Numbered from the stretch's first letter, positions 46,184-56,524 are shown. The stretch: DNA of 64,000 nt from Pseudomonas fluorescens (GCF_001307275.1 NZ_CP012831.1:3154501-3218500), one strand, 5' to 3'. Notes: generated by a model from the letters alone, not told the origin. Made by a program: numbers and translations.

Positions 46184-48361
46184 TCACAAGCCATTGGCGG
46201 CCTTGAACTCGCGACGGCGACGGTGCAGCACCGGCTCGGTGTAGCCGTTAGGTTGCTTCGTGCCTTCGATCACCAGTTCGACCGCCGCCTGGAAGGCGAT
46301 GTTGCTGTCGAAGTCTGGCGCCAGTGGACGGTACAGCGGGTCGCTGGCGTTCTGGCGGTCGACCACTGGCGCCATGCGCTTGAGGCTTTCCATCACCTGG
46401 TCTTGCGTAACGATGCCGTGGCGCAGCCAGTTGGCGATGTGCTGGCTGGAGATACGCAGCGTCGCACGGTCTTCCATCAGGCCGATGTCGTTGATGTCCG
46501 GCACCTTGGAGCAGCCGACGCCCTGGTCGATCCAGCGCACCACGTAGCCAAGGATGCCCTGGGCATTGTTGTCCAGTTCGTTCTTGATCTGTTCCGGCGT
46601 CCAGTTCGGGTTGACGGCCAGCGGGATGGTCAGGATGTCGTCCACCGAAGCGCGAGCACGCTTGGCCAGTTCGGCCTGGCGAGCGAACACGTCGACCTTG
46701 TGGTAATGCAGCGCGTGCAGGGCGGCGGCGGTCGGCGAGGGAACCCAGGCGGTGTTGGCACCGGCCAGCGGATGAGCGATTTTCTGTTCGAGCATCGCGG
46801 CCATCAGGTCCGGCATCGCCCACATGCCCTTGCCGATTTGCGCGCGACCTTGCAGGCCGGTGCTCAAGCCGATATCGACGTTCCAGTTTTCATAGGCGCC
46901 GATCCACTTCTCGGCTTTCATGTCGGCCTTGCGCACCATCGGGCCGGCTTCCATGGAGGTGTGGATTTCATCGCCGGTACGGTCGAGGAAGCCGGTGTTG
47001 ATGAACACCACGCGTTCGCTGGCGGCCTTGATGCAGGCCTTGAGGTTGACCGTGGTACGGCGCTCCTCGTCCATGATCCCGACCTTGAGGGTGTTGCGCG
47101 GCAGGTTCAGCACGTCTTCGACGCGACCGAACAGCTCGTTGGTGAACGCGGCTTCTTCCGGGCCGTGCATCTTCGGCTTGACGATGTACACCGAGCCGGT
47201 GCGGCTGTTGCGGCGCGAGGTGTTGCCGTTGAGGCTGTGGATCGCCGCCAGGCTGGTGACCAGGCCGTCGAGGATGCCTTCCGGCACTTCGTTGCCGTGC
47301 TTGTCCAGGATCGCGTCGATGGTCATCAGATGGCCGACGTTACGCACGAACAGCAGCGAGCGGCCGTGCAGGGTCACGCCCGAGCCGTCGACGGCGGTGT
47401 AGACACGGTCAGGGTTCATGGTCCGGGTAAACGTCTGGCCGCCCTTGGCGACTTCTTCCGACAGGTCGCCCTTCATCAAGCCGAGCCAGTTGCGGTAGAT
47501 CACCACTTTGTCATCGGCGTCGACGGCGGCGACCGAGTCTTCGCAGTCCATGATGGTGGTCAGCGCGGCTTCCATCAGGATGTCTTTGACGCCGGCGGCA
47601 TCGGTCTGGCCGACGGGCGTGCTGGCATCGATCTGGATTTCGAAGTGCAGGCCGTTGTGTTTCAGCAGCACGGCGGTCGGTGCCGAGGCATCGCCCTGGA
47701 AGCCGATCAACTGGGCATCGTCACGCAGGCCGCTGTTGCTGCCGCCCTTGAGGGCGACGACCAGTTTGCCGTCGACGATTTTATACGCGGTGGAGTCGAC
47801 ATGGGAGCCGGCCGCCAGGGGGGCCGCTTCGTCGAGGAAGGCGCGGGCGAAGGCGATGACCTTGTCGCCGCGTACCTTGTTGTAGCCTTTGCCTTTTTCC
47901 GCGCCATCGGCTTCGCTGATGGCATCGGTGCCGTACAACGCGTCGTACAGCGAACCCCAGCGGGCGTTCGAGGCATTGAGGGCGAAACGGGCGTTCATCA
48001 CCGGTACCACCAGCTGTGGACCGGCCATGCGGGCGATTTCGTCATCGACGTTCTGGGTCGTGGCCTGGAAATCCGCCGCTTCTGGCAGCAGATAGCCAAT
48101 GTCTTGCAGGAAGGCTTTGTAAGCCACGGCGTCGTGGGCCTGGCCGGCACGGGCCTGGTGCCAGGCATCGATCCGCGCCTGGAAATCATCGCGTTTGGCG
48201 AGTAGGGCTTGGTTCTTCGGGGCCAGGTCGTGGATGACCTTGTCGGCACCGGCCCAGAATGCGCCGGCGGTGAGGCCGGTTCCGGGAATGGCTTCGTTAT
48301 TCACGAAGTCGAACAGGACTTTGGCGACCTGCAGGCCACCGACTTGAACGTGTTCAGTCAT
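46184..48361 (-). CDS. glcB: Malate synthase G
   Basis: A 725-residue malate synthase G, the exact family length. It condenses acetyl-CoA with glyoxylate to malate in the glyoxylate shunt. Conserved parts include [40 protein letters not shown], and the active-site region [14 protein letters not shown]. The start at 48361 ([14 protein letters not shown]) fits other family members; an ATG 12 bases upstream is less likely. It is transcribed alone on the minus strand and ends at the terminator. Confidence 0.93.
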   Translation of the reverse strand: MTEHVQVGGLQVAKVLFDFVNNEAIPGTGLTAGAFWAGADKVIHDLAPKNQALLAKRDDFQARIDAWHQARAGQAHDAVAYKAFLQDIGYLLPEAADFQATTQNVDDEIARMAGPQLVVPVMNARFALNASNARWGSLYDALYGTDAISEADGAEKGKGYNKVRGDKVIAFARAFLDEAAPLAAGSHVDSTAYKIVDGKLVVALKGGSNSGLRDDAQLIGFQGDASAPTAVLLKHNGLHFEIQIDASTPVGQTDAAGVKDILMEAALTTIMDCEDSVAAVDADDKVVIYRNWLGLMKGDLSEEVAKGGQTFTRTMNPDRVYTAVDGSGVTLHGRSLLFVRNVGHLMTIDAILDKHGNEVPEGILDGLVTSLAAIHSLNGNTSRRNSRTGSVYIVKPKMHGPEEAAFTNELFGRVEDVLNLPRNTLKVGIMDEERRTTVNLKACIKAASERVVFINTGFLDRTGDEIHTSMEAGPMVRKADMKAEKWIGAYENWNVDIGLSTGLQGRAQIGKGMWAMPDLMAAMLEQKIAHPLAGANTAWVPSPTAAALHALHYHKVDVFARQAELAKRARASVDDILTIPLAVNPNWTPEQIKNELDNNAQGILGYVVRWIDQGVGCSKVPDINDIGLMEDRATLRISSQHIANWLRHGIVTQDQVMESLKRMAPVVDRQNASDPLYRPLAPDFDSNIAFQAAVELVIEGTKQPNGYTEPVLHRRRREFKAANGL

Positions 48362-48791
48362 TGCTTGCCTCACTCTGCTCAGCTATTTCGCTTTTCAGCT
48401 CTTCGATTTTGACAATGAAGCCTCGGGACATTTAAACCACAAACCCCGGAACCAGTACATGCCATCGCTGGCGGCTGGGTATTCAAGCCTTGCTGACGGG
48501 GCTTTTCAGGGATGCGACTGGCCTTAAGCAGACATCGGTACAACAGGGGTATCACGATTATGTAGTGCGCGCTGCGGCATACTACATGATCAATTGCGGT
48601 TGTGAAAATTAGACTAATTGCGTCGTTCCGCGACCGACTAAAGCAGTACAGTCACGGCGCGGCTTCTGATGTTCTCAAAAAAACTGTGGATTGTTCCAGA
48701 TAAATATTAAAACTTGTACACGATTGGCGTGAGCACACAGCACTTGCGCGTCCTGCCTATACTGTTCCTTCCACCACAAGAGGACTGCGCC
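48362..48791. promoter_or_regulatory. Divergent control region of glcB and the GcvR-like gene
   Basis: 430 bases with no gene. ATGTAGT (48560-48566) and ACTACAT (48581-48587) form a 7-bp inverted repeat. CTATACT (48757-48763) is a good -10 for the plus-strand gene, of a kind often used by sigma-S. Nothing else was recognised. Confidence 0.45.
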
Positions 48792-49310
48792 ATGGACCAC
48801 CTCGTCATCACTGTTTTCGCCCCGGACAAGCCCGGGCAGGTCGAGCGCATCGCCGATTGCATTGTCGAACATGGCGGTAACTGGCTGGAAAGCCGCATGG
48901 CGCACCTGGCCGGGCAATTTGCCGGGATCGTGCGCTTCAGCGCCCCGGCCGAGGCCCATGAAGAATTGATCGAAGCCTTGCAGGGGCTGGCGGCCCACGG
49001 CATCCGCGTATTGATCGCTGAAAGCGCCGTTGAGGAGTCCTGCACCTGGAAACCCATCACCATGGAACTGGTGGGCAACGATCGTCCCGGTATCGTACGG
49101 GACATCACCCGGTTGTTGAGCGAGCAGGGCGTCAATGTCGAGCGGCTGGTGACCCATGTCCGGCCGGCACCGATGAGCAGTGAGCTGCTGTTTCATGCCG
49201 AAGCGATCCTGGGCGTGCCTTTGACCTTGTCCCTGGAGACCTTGCAGGAACGTCTGGAAACCTTGGCCGATGAGTTGATGGTGGAGCTCAAGCTCAGCGA
49301 CGAAGTGTAA
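48792..49310 (+). CDS. GcvR-like ACT-domain regulator
   Basis: A 172-residue protein with two ACT domains (LVITVFAPDKPGQVERIADCI and TMELVGNDRPGIVRDITRLL), the layout of the glycine cleavage repressor GcvR. GcvR works by binding GcvA in the absence of glycine. The start at 48792 follows AGAGGACTG; the open frame upstream is not family-like. Given the betaine/glycine genes 20-25 kb away a link to glycine is possible but not shown. Confidence 0.8.
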   Translation: MDHLVITVFAPDKPGQVERIADCIVEHGGNWLESRMAHLAGQFAGIVRFSAPAEAHEELIEALQGLAAHGIRVLIAESAVEESCTWKPITMELVGNDRPGIVRDITRLLSEQGVNVERLVTHVRPAPMSSELLFHAEAILGVPLTLSLETLQERLETLADELMVELKLSDEV

Positions 49311-49325
49311 TGAAGGTTATCCAAG

Positions 49326-49525
49326 GAAAAACTGCGCCTGCCTGTGGATAACCTGTAGAGACCCGGCTCCAGCCCAGGCCCGCCGGGGCTCAGCGGCCAA
49401 TGATCAAAAAATCACCAGTTTTCAAGGGCTTGTGCACAAACGGCGGGGATCACGCTGTGGATAACCTTGGGAAAGATAAGCGCAGGCCACGGCGCACGTG
49501 GCCTGTAGAGGGTTGTGCGTTTTTT
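49326..49525 (+). repeat. Two tandem copies of the DnaA-box repeat unit
   Basis: Perfect DnaA boxes at 49343-49351 and 49456-49464, each in CTGTGGATAACC, with GATCAAAAAA or TTTTTTGATCA at the end of each unit. Matches the family at 3510 and 4391-4990. It lies between the GcvR-like gene and rarD. Confidence 0.65.
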
Positions 49526-49527
49526 GA

Positions 49528-50415
49528 TCAGCTGCGCCGGCGCATGCTGATCACCGCATCGACGCTGTACACCGCCAGCCCGGCCCAGATGAACAGGAAC
49601 GCCACCAGCGTGCTGGACGACAGGTGCTCACCGAACAGCAGCACGGCGAGCAACAGCACCAGCGTCGGCGCGATGTACTGGAGAAAACCGATGGTCGTGT
49701 AGGGCAAATGCCGTGTTGCGGCGTTGAAGCACACCAACGGCACCAGCGTCACGGGGCCTGCCGCCACCAGCCACCAGGCTTCGGAGGTGGTCCAGAATGC
49801 CGCCTGGGCACTGGTGGCCGTCGGGTTGAACAGCAACCAGGCGATGGCGATCGGCACCAGCATCCAGGTTTCTACCACCAGCCCCGGCAATGCCTTGACC
49901 GGTGCCTGCTTGCGGATCAACCCGTAGAAGCCGAAGGTCAGCGCCAGCACCAGTGACACCCAGGGCAGGCTGCCCACTTGCCAGACCTGCTGCGCCACGC
50001 CGACCGCCGCCAGCCCCACCGCCAGCCATTGCATGCGGCGCAGGCGCTCGCCGAGGATCACCATGCCCAGCAGCACGTTCACCAGTGGGTTGATGTAATA
50101 ACCCAGGCTGGCTTCGAGCATGCGTTCGTTGTTCACCGCCCAGACGTAGGTCAGCCAGTTGGCCGCGATCAGTGTCCCGCTCAGGGCGAGAATCGCCAGG
50201 CGCTGTGGATTGTCCCGCAGTTCGCGCCACCAGCCCGGGTGTTTCCAGACCAGCAGCAATGCCGCGCCGAACAGGGCCGACCACAGCACCCGGTGGATGA
50301 TGATTTCCACTGACGGCACGCTGGCGATGGCCTTGAAGTAGATCGGGAACAGACCCCAGATGATGTAGGCACTCAGGCCCAGGATATACCCGCGACGCGG
50401 GTTGGCGGCTTGCAT
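49528..50415 (-). CDS. rarD: EamA-family transporter RarD
   Basis: A 295-residue protein with ten membrane segments and two EamA repeats, beginning RGYILGLSAYIIWGLFPIYFK, the RarD signature. RarD is associated with chloramphenicol resistance but its substrate is not settled. AAGGA precedes the start. It is transcribed alone. Confidence 0.86.
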   Translation of the reverse strand: MQAANPRRGYILGLSAYIIWGLFPIYFKAIASVPSVEIIIHRVLWSALFGAALLLVWKHPGWWRELRDNPQRLAILALSGTLIAANWLTYVWAVNNERMLEASLGYYINPLVNVLLGMVILGERLRRMQWLAVGLAAVGVAQQVWQVGSLPWVSLVLALTFGFYGLIRKQAPVKALPGLVVETWMLVPIAIAWLLFNPTATSAQAAFWTTSEAWWLVAAGPVTLVPLVCFNAATRHLPYTTIGFLQYIAPTLVLLLAVLLFGEHLSSSTLVAFLFIWAGLAVYSVDAVISMRRRS

Positions 50416-50512
50416 GCAGAGTCCTTGCTTAGGCAGCTAACAAAGGGGGATTGTAAGGAGATTTGTCAGGTTGTGCTGTGAACCTTTGTGAGCGTTCCAG
50501 CGCGAATCCCTT

Positions 50513-50602
50513 TGTGGGAGCGAGCTTGCTCGCGATAGCGATGTGTCAGTCGACAGAGGTGTCGAGTGTTCGATCGCCATCGCGAGCAAGCTCGCTCCCA
50601 CA
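50513..50602. repeat. REPIN, family A
   Basis: Paired inverted cores, 90-bp span. Confidence 0.9.
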
Positions 50603-50619
50603 GGGGGACCCGCAGTAGG

Positions 50620-51594
50620 TCAGAACAGCTTCAACGGCTCTTCATTGAGCGCCGCCAATTGCTCGCGCAGTGCCAGCACCTGGTCGCCCCAGTAGCGCTC
50701 GCTGCCGAACCACGGGAAGCTGCGGGGGAACGCCGGGTCGTCCCAGCGCCGTGCCAGCCAGGCGCTGTAGTGCATCAGCCGCAGGGCCCGCAGCGGTTCG
50801 ATCAGCGCCAGTTCACGCGGGTCGAAGTCGTGGAACTCACGGTAGCCGTCCATCAGTTCCGACAATTGCCCCAGGCACTCCTGGCGATCGCCGGCGAGCA
50901 TCATCCACAAGTCCTGCACCGCCGGCCCCATGCGGCAGTCGTCCAGGTCGACGATGTGGAACACCTCGTCGCGGCACATCATGTTGCCGGGGTGGCAATC
51001 GCCGTGCATGCGGATGTTCTGGTGGGGCGTGGCGGCGTAGACCTCTTCGACGCGCTTGAGCAAGTCCCGGGCGACCGACTCGTAGGCCGGCAGCAGGCTG
51101 CGGGGAACGAAGCCGCTCGCCAGCACGGTGGCCAGTGAATCGTGGCCGAAATTCTTCACGCCCAGGGCTTCGCGATGCTCGAACGGCCGGGTCGCCCCGA
51201 GCGCGTGCAGGCGTCCGAGCAATTGTCCCAGGCGATAGAGTTGGTCGAGATTGCCCGGCTCCGGCGCCCGGCCACCGCGACGAGGAAACAGGGTGAAACG
51301 AAACCCGGCGTGTTCGTGCAGGCTGGCGCCGTTGTGGATCAGCGGCGCCACCACGGGCACTTCGTATTCGGCCAGCTCGAAGGTAAAGCTGTGCTCTTCC
51401 AGGATCGCTTCGTTGGTCCAGCGCTGGGGGCGATAGAACTTGGCGATCAGCGGCTCGGAATCTTCGATGCCCACCTGATAGACGCGGTTCTCGTAGCTGT
51501 TGAGGGCCAACACGCGGGCGTCGCTGAGAAAGCCGATGCTTTCAACGGCATCGAGCACCAGGTCGGGCGTGAGGGTTTCAAACGGATGGGACAT
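50620..51594 (-). CDS. srkA: Stress response kinase A (YihE-type)
   Basis: A 324-residue Ser/Thr protein kinase of the choline-kinase fold. The catalytic loop is HGDCHPGNMMCRDEV and the metal site is IVDLDDCRMGPAVQDLW. The start MSHPFETLTPDLVLDAVESIG at 51594 fits the family. SrkA counters MazEF-dependent death and envelope stress in E. coli. In E. coli it is followed by dsbA; here no dsbA is adjacent. Confidence 0.87.
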   Translation of the reverse strand: MSHPFETLTPDLVLDAVESIGFLSDARVLALNSYENRVYQVGIEDSEPLIAKFYRPQRWTNEAILEEHSFTFELAEYEVPVVAPLIHNGASLHEHAGFRFTLFPRRGGRAPEPGNLDQLYRLGQLLGRLHALGATRPFEHREALGVKNFGHDSLATVLASGFVPRSLLPAYESVARDLLKRVEEVYAATPHQNIRMHGDCHPGNMMCRDEVFHIVDLDDCRMGPAVQDLWMMLAGDRQECLGQLSELMDGYREFHDFDPRELALIEPLRALRLMHYSAWLARRWDDPAFPRSFPWFGSERYWGDQVLALREQLAALNEEPLKLF

Positions 51595-51683
51595 GCTGAC
51601 TCCTGCGCAGCGGCAGGGCTGCCGCGTCCGGCACAGCATGGTAGCGCAGACAGAGGCAGATAGGTGGCGGCTGTGCTGACGTT

Positions 51684-51801
51684 ATCGCCAGCAAGCTCGC
51701 TCCCACAGGGATAGCGGATCCATTGGACTGCCCCCAAAAGCCAGATGGGTGTCCAACTTTTTGGGGGCAATCCACATTGTGGGAGCGAGCTTGCTCGCGA
51801 T
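51684..51801. repeat. REP pair, family A, reversed order, surrounding an IS-end-like palindrome
   Basis: Inverted core at 51684-51707 (with GCCAGCAAG) and direct core at 51778-51801, with the palindrome at 51724-51774 between them. Confidence 0.82.
51724..51774. mobile_element. Palindrome resembling both ends of an IS3-family element
   Basis: TGGACTGCCCCCAAAA and TTTTGGGGGCAATCCA are 16-bp inverted arms with one mismatch, 19 bp apart. TG...CA ends and the sequence AAAGTTGGACAC read inward from the right are typical of IS3-type ends. There is no transposase, so it would be a relic with its interior lost, or a MITE. Confidence 0.5.
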
Positions 51802-51810
51802 GAGGCGCTG

Positions 51811-53712
51811 TCAGGCGCCGATGACCCCGCCATCGTCCCGGGTAATCACCATCACCGAAGACCGCGGCTTGCCGTTGGGCAGGTGCTCAGGGAAGGTCGA
51901 ACCACCGTTTTCCCCTGGATGCTGGATCCCGACGAACAAGGCTTTCTGGTCCGGGGCAAAACTGATCCCGGTCACTTCGCAGCCCACCGGTCCGACCATG
52001 AAGCGGCGGATTTCGCCACTGCTAGGGTCGGCGCAGAGCATCTGGTTGTTGCCCATGCCGGCGAAGTCCCCGGCGTTGCTGGAGTCGCCGTCGGTGAGAA
52101 TCCACAGCCGGCCAGCCTTGTCGAAGCCCAGGCCGTCGGGGCTGTTGAACATGTTCTGCGGGTTGATATTGGACGACCCGGCTTTCGGCGTGCCGGCGTG
52201 TACCGTTGGGTTGCCGGCGACCACGAACAGATCCCAGGAGAAGGTCTTGGCGGCATGATCGTCGCGGTCGGTGCGCCAGCGCAGGATCTGCCCGTAGACG
52301 TTCTTGGCCCGAGGGTTCGGCCCGTCCACCGGTTGGCCGTCCTCGCCGCGCTTGGAGTTGTTGGTCAGGGTGCAATAGACCTGGCCGTCTTTCGGGCTGA
52401 CCACGATCCACTCAGGGCGGTCCATGCGGGTGGCACCCACGGCGCTGGCGGCCAGGCGCGCATGGATCAGCACCTCGGCCTGGTCGGCGAAGCCACTGCT
52501 GGCGTCGAGGCCGTTCTTGCCGTGGGTCAACTCGATCCACTGGCCCTTGCCTTTGGGGTGGTCCGGGTTGCCGTCGCCGGCATCGAAGCGCGCCACGTAC
52601 AAGGTGCCGTGGTCCAGCAGGTTGCGGTTGGCCTTGGCATTGCGATGATTGATGCGCTCGCGGCTGACGAACTTGTAGATGAACTCGCCGCGTTCATCGT
52701 CGCCCATGTACACCACGGCGCGACCGTCGTTGGTTTGTGCCAGGGCGGCGTTTTCGTGTTTGAAGCGGCCCAGGGCGGTGCGTTTCACCGGCGTGGATTC
52801 TGGATCGAACGGATCGATTTCCACCACCCAACCATGGCGATTGAGTTCGTTGGGGTTCTTCGCCAGGTCGAAACGCGGGTCGTACAGGTGCCAGTTGATC
52901 TCGCGGCTGGTGACGGTGGCGCCGTAGCGCTTTTGCGCCTCATCGAACTGCAGGTCGGTCTTGCTGCTGCCGAAGCAGTCGGTGAAGTTTTCTTCGCAGG
53001 TCAGGTAGGTGCCCCACGGCGTCATGCCGTTGGCGCAGTTCTGGAAGGTGCCCAGCACTTTCTTGCCGCTCTTGTCGGCACTGGTTTTCAGCAGGTCGTG
53101 GCCGGCGGCCGGACCACGCAGGCGAATCGGCGTGTTGCCGTGGATCCTGCGGTTGTAGCGCGATTCCTGGACGAACTGCCACTGGCCGCGACGACGCTGG
53201 ACCTCGATCACCGACACCCCTTCGCTGGCCTGGGCCTTGTGCACGTCTTCGGCCGACTGCGGCTGGCCGCCGTGGGGGAAGAGGTAGCGGTAGTTGGTGT
53301 ATTCGTTGTTGATCGCCATCAGCGCCCGGTTCTTGTCGCCGGGGAATTCGAACAGGCTCATGCCGTCGTTGTTGTCGCCAAACTGCACTTCCTGTGCGCG
53401 GGCAGTTCCATTGCCACTGGGGTCGAACGCCGGTGCATTTTTCTGCAGCGGCTGGCCCCAACTGATCAGCACCGAGGCCTTGTAGCCTGGCGGCAGCGTG
53501 ACGGTGTCGGCCGTGGCGGCGGCGATGCTGTTGAAACCCAGCAGCCGGCTGTTGCCTTCGCTCACGGCGGCGGCCAGCACGCTGCGGCTCAGCAGGTTGC
53601 CGCCCAGGAACATCGCCGCGCCGCACAGGGCGCCGGCGCTGATGAAACTGCGCCGGCTCAGGCCGACGATCTTTTCCAGGTCGGTGGATTGGTTTTCTTC
53701 TAATAGGCTCAT
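51811..53712 (-). CDS. PhoX-family phosphatase
   Basis: A 633-residue protein with a twin-arginine signal (LSRRSFISAGALCGAAMFLGG), so it is exported folded to the periplasm. The body matches the PhoX/DUF839 beta-propeller family: CANGMTPWGTYLTCEENF with its conserved Cys and the later GWVVEIDPFDP and NMFNSPDGLGFD. PhoX enzymes are calcium/iron alkaline phosphatases that free phosphate from organic esters. The start at 53712 is seven bases after GGAG. No Pho box was found upstream. It lies 67 bases after the ModE-like gene. Confidence 0.85.
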   Translation of the reverse strand: MSLLEENQSTDLEKIVGLSRRSFISAGALCGAAMFLGGNLLSRSVLAAAVSEGNSRLLGFNSIAAATADTVTLPPGYKASVLISWGQPLQKNAPAFDPSGNGTARAQEVQFGDNNDGMSLFEFPGDKNRALMAINNEYTNYRYLFPHGGQPQSAEDVHKAQASEGVSVIEVQRRRGQWQFVQESRYNRRIHGNTPIRLRGPAAGHDLLKTSADKSGKKVLGTFQNCANGMTPWGTYLTCEENFTDCFGSSKTDLQFDEAQKRYGATVTSREINWHLYDPRFDLAKNPNELNRHGWVVEIDPFDPESTPVKRTALGRFKHENAALAQTNDGRAVVYMGDDERGEFIYKFVSRERINHRNAKANRNLLDHGTLYVARFDAGDGNPDHPKGKGQWIELTHGKNGLDASSGFADQAEVLIHARLAASAVGATRMDRPEWIVVSPKDGQVYCTLTNNSKRGEDGQPVDGPNPRAKNVYGQILRWRTDRDDHAAKTFSWDLFVVAGNPTVHAGTPKAGSSNINPQNMFNSPDGLGFDKAGRLWILTDGDSSNAGDFAGMGNNQMLCADPSSGEIRRFMVGPVGCEVTGISFAPDQKALFVGIQHPGENGGSTFPEHLPNGKPRSSVMVITRDDGGVIGA

Positions 53713-53779
53713 CATCAGGCTCCCTGCTGGTTTTGGCAGTCACCTTAAAGCGGGTCGATGAAACTATTGTTGCAGCGCG

Positions 53780-54544
53780 CTACAGCGGTGTGCCGAGCAG
53801 CACATTTGTCGCTGAAAACGTCACTTGCACCGGTGAGCCGGCTGCCAGGTCCTGCGCTTGCAACTGAAGCGGGTCGGCCAGGGCGCACAGTGTCTGGCCG
53901 TTGGGCAGGCCGATGCGCACTTCGCTGGGGCCGTCTTCGGCGGCGTCGACCTGCTCGATCATGCCGCGCAGCGTATTGATCCCCTGTTTTTCCGCTTGTT
54001 CGACGGGGTGCAATTCCAGCCAGCCGGCCTTGATCAGCGCCACCACGTCGGTGCCGACAGCCAGCTCCAGGCGCAACGTGCTGTCATGGGTGATCCGCGC
54101 TTCGATGACCAGGCCCCGGGCCAGCTCCAGGCGTACCCGGTCGTTGTGCCCCTGGGCCTCGATGCCCAGGACCTTGCCATGCAATTGATTGCGGGCACTG
54201 GTGCGCAGCATCAGGCGACTGAGCAGGCCCAGGTCCCCGGCGTCTTCGCTGGCTTCCAGCAGTTGCGCCTGCAGCGCTTGCAGGCGCTGATACAGGCGCA
54301 GCACGCGTTGGCCTTCCTGCGACAGCCTCGCGCCGCCACCGCCCTTGCCGCCGACGCTGCGTTCCACCAACGGATGGTCGGCGAGGTTGTTCAACTCATC
54401 GATGGCATCCCATGCCGCCTTGTAGCTCAGGCCCGCGCTCTTGGCGGCGCGGGTGATCGAGCCCTGTTCGGCGATGTGCTGCAACAGCGCGATGCGTTGT
54501 GGTCGCCGGACGATGTGTTGGGTCAGGAGCGTGGGCAATGACAT
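53780..54544 (-). CDS. modE: ModE-like molybdate-responsive regulator
   Basis: A 254-residue protein with an N-terminal LysR-like winged helix (RIALLQHIAEQGSITRAAKSAGLSYKAAWDAIDELNN, read in parts) and two C-terminal TOBE/Mop domains (ARNQLHGKVLGIEA; GSPVQVTFSATNVLLG). ModE with molybdate represses modABC in many bacteria. No modABC is in this window. I use the start at 54544 (MSLPTLLTQH); the longer frame overlaps comF in another frame. It follows comF by 58 bases. Confidence 0.83.
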   Translation of the reverse strand: MSLPTLLTQHIVRRPQRIALLQHIAEQGSITRAAKSAGLSYKAAWDAIDELNNLADHPLVERSVGGKGGGGARLSQEGQRVLRLYQRLQALQAQLLEASEDAGDLGLLSRLMLRTSARNQLHGKVLGIEAQGHNDRVRLELARGLVIEARITHDSTLRLELAVGTDVVALIKAGWLELHPVEQAEKQGINTLRGMIEQVDAAEDGPSEVRIGLPNGQTLCALADPLQLQAQDLAAGSPVQVTFSATNVLLGTPL

Positions 54545-54602
54545 GACGGCAAACTGCGTGCAAAAGTCGATGAGCGGACGTTGGCGCCTTGGGCGCGGCA
54601 CG

Positions 54603-55343
54603 TCAAGCCGGTTCACCGGGTTTCGGCGTGCGGGCCAAGCAATACACATCGACCCGCGCCGCGCCGGCATCGAGTAACAGGGCGGCCAGGGCCTGGGCGG
54701 TGGCGCCGGTGGTGAGCACGTCGTCGACCAACGCCAGGTGACGATTGCGTAACGTCGCCTGGGGCGCGAGGGCAAAGGCCTGGCGCAGGTTTTGGCGCCG
54801 GGCCCTGGCGTCGAGGGCCTGTTGGGCGGGGGTGTCCTGGGTGCGTCGCAGCAGGTTTTCTTCGCAAGGGATCGCCAGCGGCCCACTGAGCCAGCGGGCC
54901 AGCAGTGCCGCCTGGTTGAAACCGCGCTGGCGCAAACGCCGGGTTGCCAGTGGCACCGGTACCAGTGCGTCGGGTCGTTCCAGCCCTTCGTCGAAATGAT
55001 GTTGCAGCGATTGCGCCAGCAGTTCGCCCAGCAGCCGGCCAAGGGGCCATTTCGCCTGATGCTTGAAGCGGGTGATCAGGGTGTCTACCGGGAAGTCGTA
55101 GGCCCAGGGTGCCAGGACCCGCTCGAAGGCCGGCGGCCGCGAGGCACATTGGCCGCAACGCAGTCCGGCCATGGGCAGTGGCAGGGCGCAAATGCTGCAT
55201 TGATCGCCGAGCCAGGGCAGCTCGCTTTCGCAGGGGGTGCAGATGGGTTGCGGGGTATCCGTGCTTTCGCCGCAGAGTAGGCAGGATTGCTTATTTTTTA
55301 ACCAGATGTAAACCGGCCATTTGTATCGTGGTTGACAGCGCAT
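54603..55343 (-). CDS. ComF family protein
   Basis: A 246-residue ComF-type protein. The N-terminus has a double zinc site ([18 protein letters not shown], then [10 protein letters not shown] and RCGQC), and the C-terminus a phosphoribosyltransferase domain with [11 protein letters not shown]. ComF proteins are needed for DNA uptake in naturally competent bacteria; in most pseudomonads the role is untested. It diverges from bioB, starting 90 bases from it. Confidence 0.86.
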   Translation of the reverse strand: MRCQPRYKWPVYIWLKNKQSCLLCGESTDTPQPICTPCESELPWLGDQCSICALPLPMAGLRCGQCASRPPAFERVLAPWAYDFPVDTLITRFKHQAKWPLGRLLGELLAQSLQHHFDEGLERPDALVPVPLATRRLRQRGFNQAALLARWLSGPLAIPCEENLLRRTQDTPAQQALDARARRQNLRQAFALAPQATLRNRHLALVDDVLTTGATAQALAALLLDAGAARVDVYCLARTPKPGEPA

Positions 55344-55360
55344 GACTCTTCCTTAAATAT
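55332..55360 (+). promoter_or_regulatory. Candidate bioB promoter
   Basis: TTGACA (55332-55337), then 16-17 bases and TAAATAT. The -35 is perfect, the -10 poor. It overlaps the comF start codon. Confidence 0.45.
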
Positions 55361-55433
55361 GCCGAACATCCGTGTCGCACCTGTGGGTATTGCATGCCCC
55401 AGGCGCCAGCCAAGCATAATCAAGGAAATGCCC

Positions 55434-56489
55434 ATGAGCGCCAGCACCACTGCCAACCTGCGTCATGACTGGTCTTTGGCCGAAGTCAAAGCACTCTTTG
55501 TCCAGCCATTCAATGACCTGTTGTTCCAGGCGCAGACCGTGCACCGCGCGCACTTCGACGCCAACCGCGTCCAGGTTTCCACGCTGCTGTCGATCAAGAC
55601 CGGCGCTTGCCCGGAAGATTGCAAATATTGTCCGCAGTCCGGTCACTACAATACCGGTCTGGATAAAGAGAAATTGCTCGAAGTGCAGAAGGTCCTCGAA
55701 GAGGCTGCGCGGGCCAAGGCCATCGGTTCGACCCGTTTCTGCATGGGCGCGGCCTGGAAGCATCCGTCGGCCAAGGACATGCCGTATGTGTTGGAAATGG
55801 TCAAAGGCGTGAAGGCCATGGGCCTGGAAACCTGCATGACCCTGGGCCGCCTCGACCAGGAACAGACCGAAGCGCTGGCCCAGGCTGGCCTGGACTACTA
55901 CAACCACAACCTCGATACCTCGCCGGAGTTCTACGGCAGCATCATTACCACCCGTACCTACAGCGAGCGCCTGCAAACCCTGGCCTATGTGCGTGATTCG
56001 GGGATGAAGATCTGCTCCGGCGGCATCCTGGGCATGGGCGAGTCCCTGGACGACCGCGCCAACCTGCTGATCCAGCTGGCGAACCTGCCGGAGCACCCGG
56101 AATCGGTGCCGATCAACATGCTGGTCAAAGTCGCCGGCACGCCGCTGGAGAATGCCGAAGACATCGATCCATTCGATTTCATCCGCATGCTTGCCGTGGC
56201 GCGGATCATGATGCCCCAGTCCCATGTGCGCCTGTCCGCTGGTCGTGAAGCGATGAACGAGCAGATGCAGGCCCTGGCATTTTTTGCTGGCGCCAACTCG
56301 ATTTTCTACGGCGACAAGCTGTTGACCACCGCCAACCCGCAAGCCGACAAGGACATGCAATTGTTCGCACGCCTGGGCATCCAGCCCGAAGCCCGCGAAG
56401 AACATGCCGACGAAGTGCACCAGGCGGCTATTGAACAGGCGCTGGTGGAGCAGAAGAGCAGCGAGCAGTTCTATAACGCGGCTGTCTGA
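55434..56489 (+). CDS. bioB: Biotin synthase
   Basis: A 351-residue radical SAM enzyme. The SAM cluster cysteines are in [14 protein letters not shown]. It inserts sulfur into dethiobiotin to give biotin, the last step. I chose the start at 55434 ([14 protein letters not shown]) after AAGGAAATG. It is the first gene of the bio operon, followed by a REPIN before bioF. Confidence 0.94.
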   Translation: MSASTTANLRHDWSLAEVKALFVQPFNDLLFQAQTVHRAHFDANRVQVSTLLSIKTGACPEDCKYCPQSGHYNTGLDKEKLLEVQKVLEEAARAKAIGSTRFCMGAAWKHPSAKDMPYVLEMVKGVKAMGLETCMTLGRLDQEQTEALAQAGLDYYNHNLDTSPEFYGSIITTRTYSERLQTLAYVRDSGMKICSGGILGMGESLDDRANLLIQLANLPEHPESVPINMLVKVAGTPLENAEDIDPFDFIRMLAVARIMMPQSHVRLSAGREAMNEQMQALAFFAGANSIFYGDKLLTTANPQADKDMQLFARLGIQPEAREEHADEVHQAAIEQALVEQKSSEQFYNAAV

Positions 56490-56524
56490 TTGCTCACCGA
56501 TCCCCTGATTGGAATGCAAGACCT

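Noticed and set aside
53713..53779. Pho box upstream of phoX
   Set aside because: The short gap after the ModE-like gene was read on the minus strand; no pair of CTGTCAT-like repeats is present.
54545..55042. N-terminal extension of the ModE-like protein to 420 residues
   Set aside because: The extra 166 residues overlap comF in a different frame on the same strand and are Arg/Pro/Cys-rich without structure.
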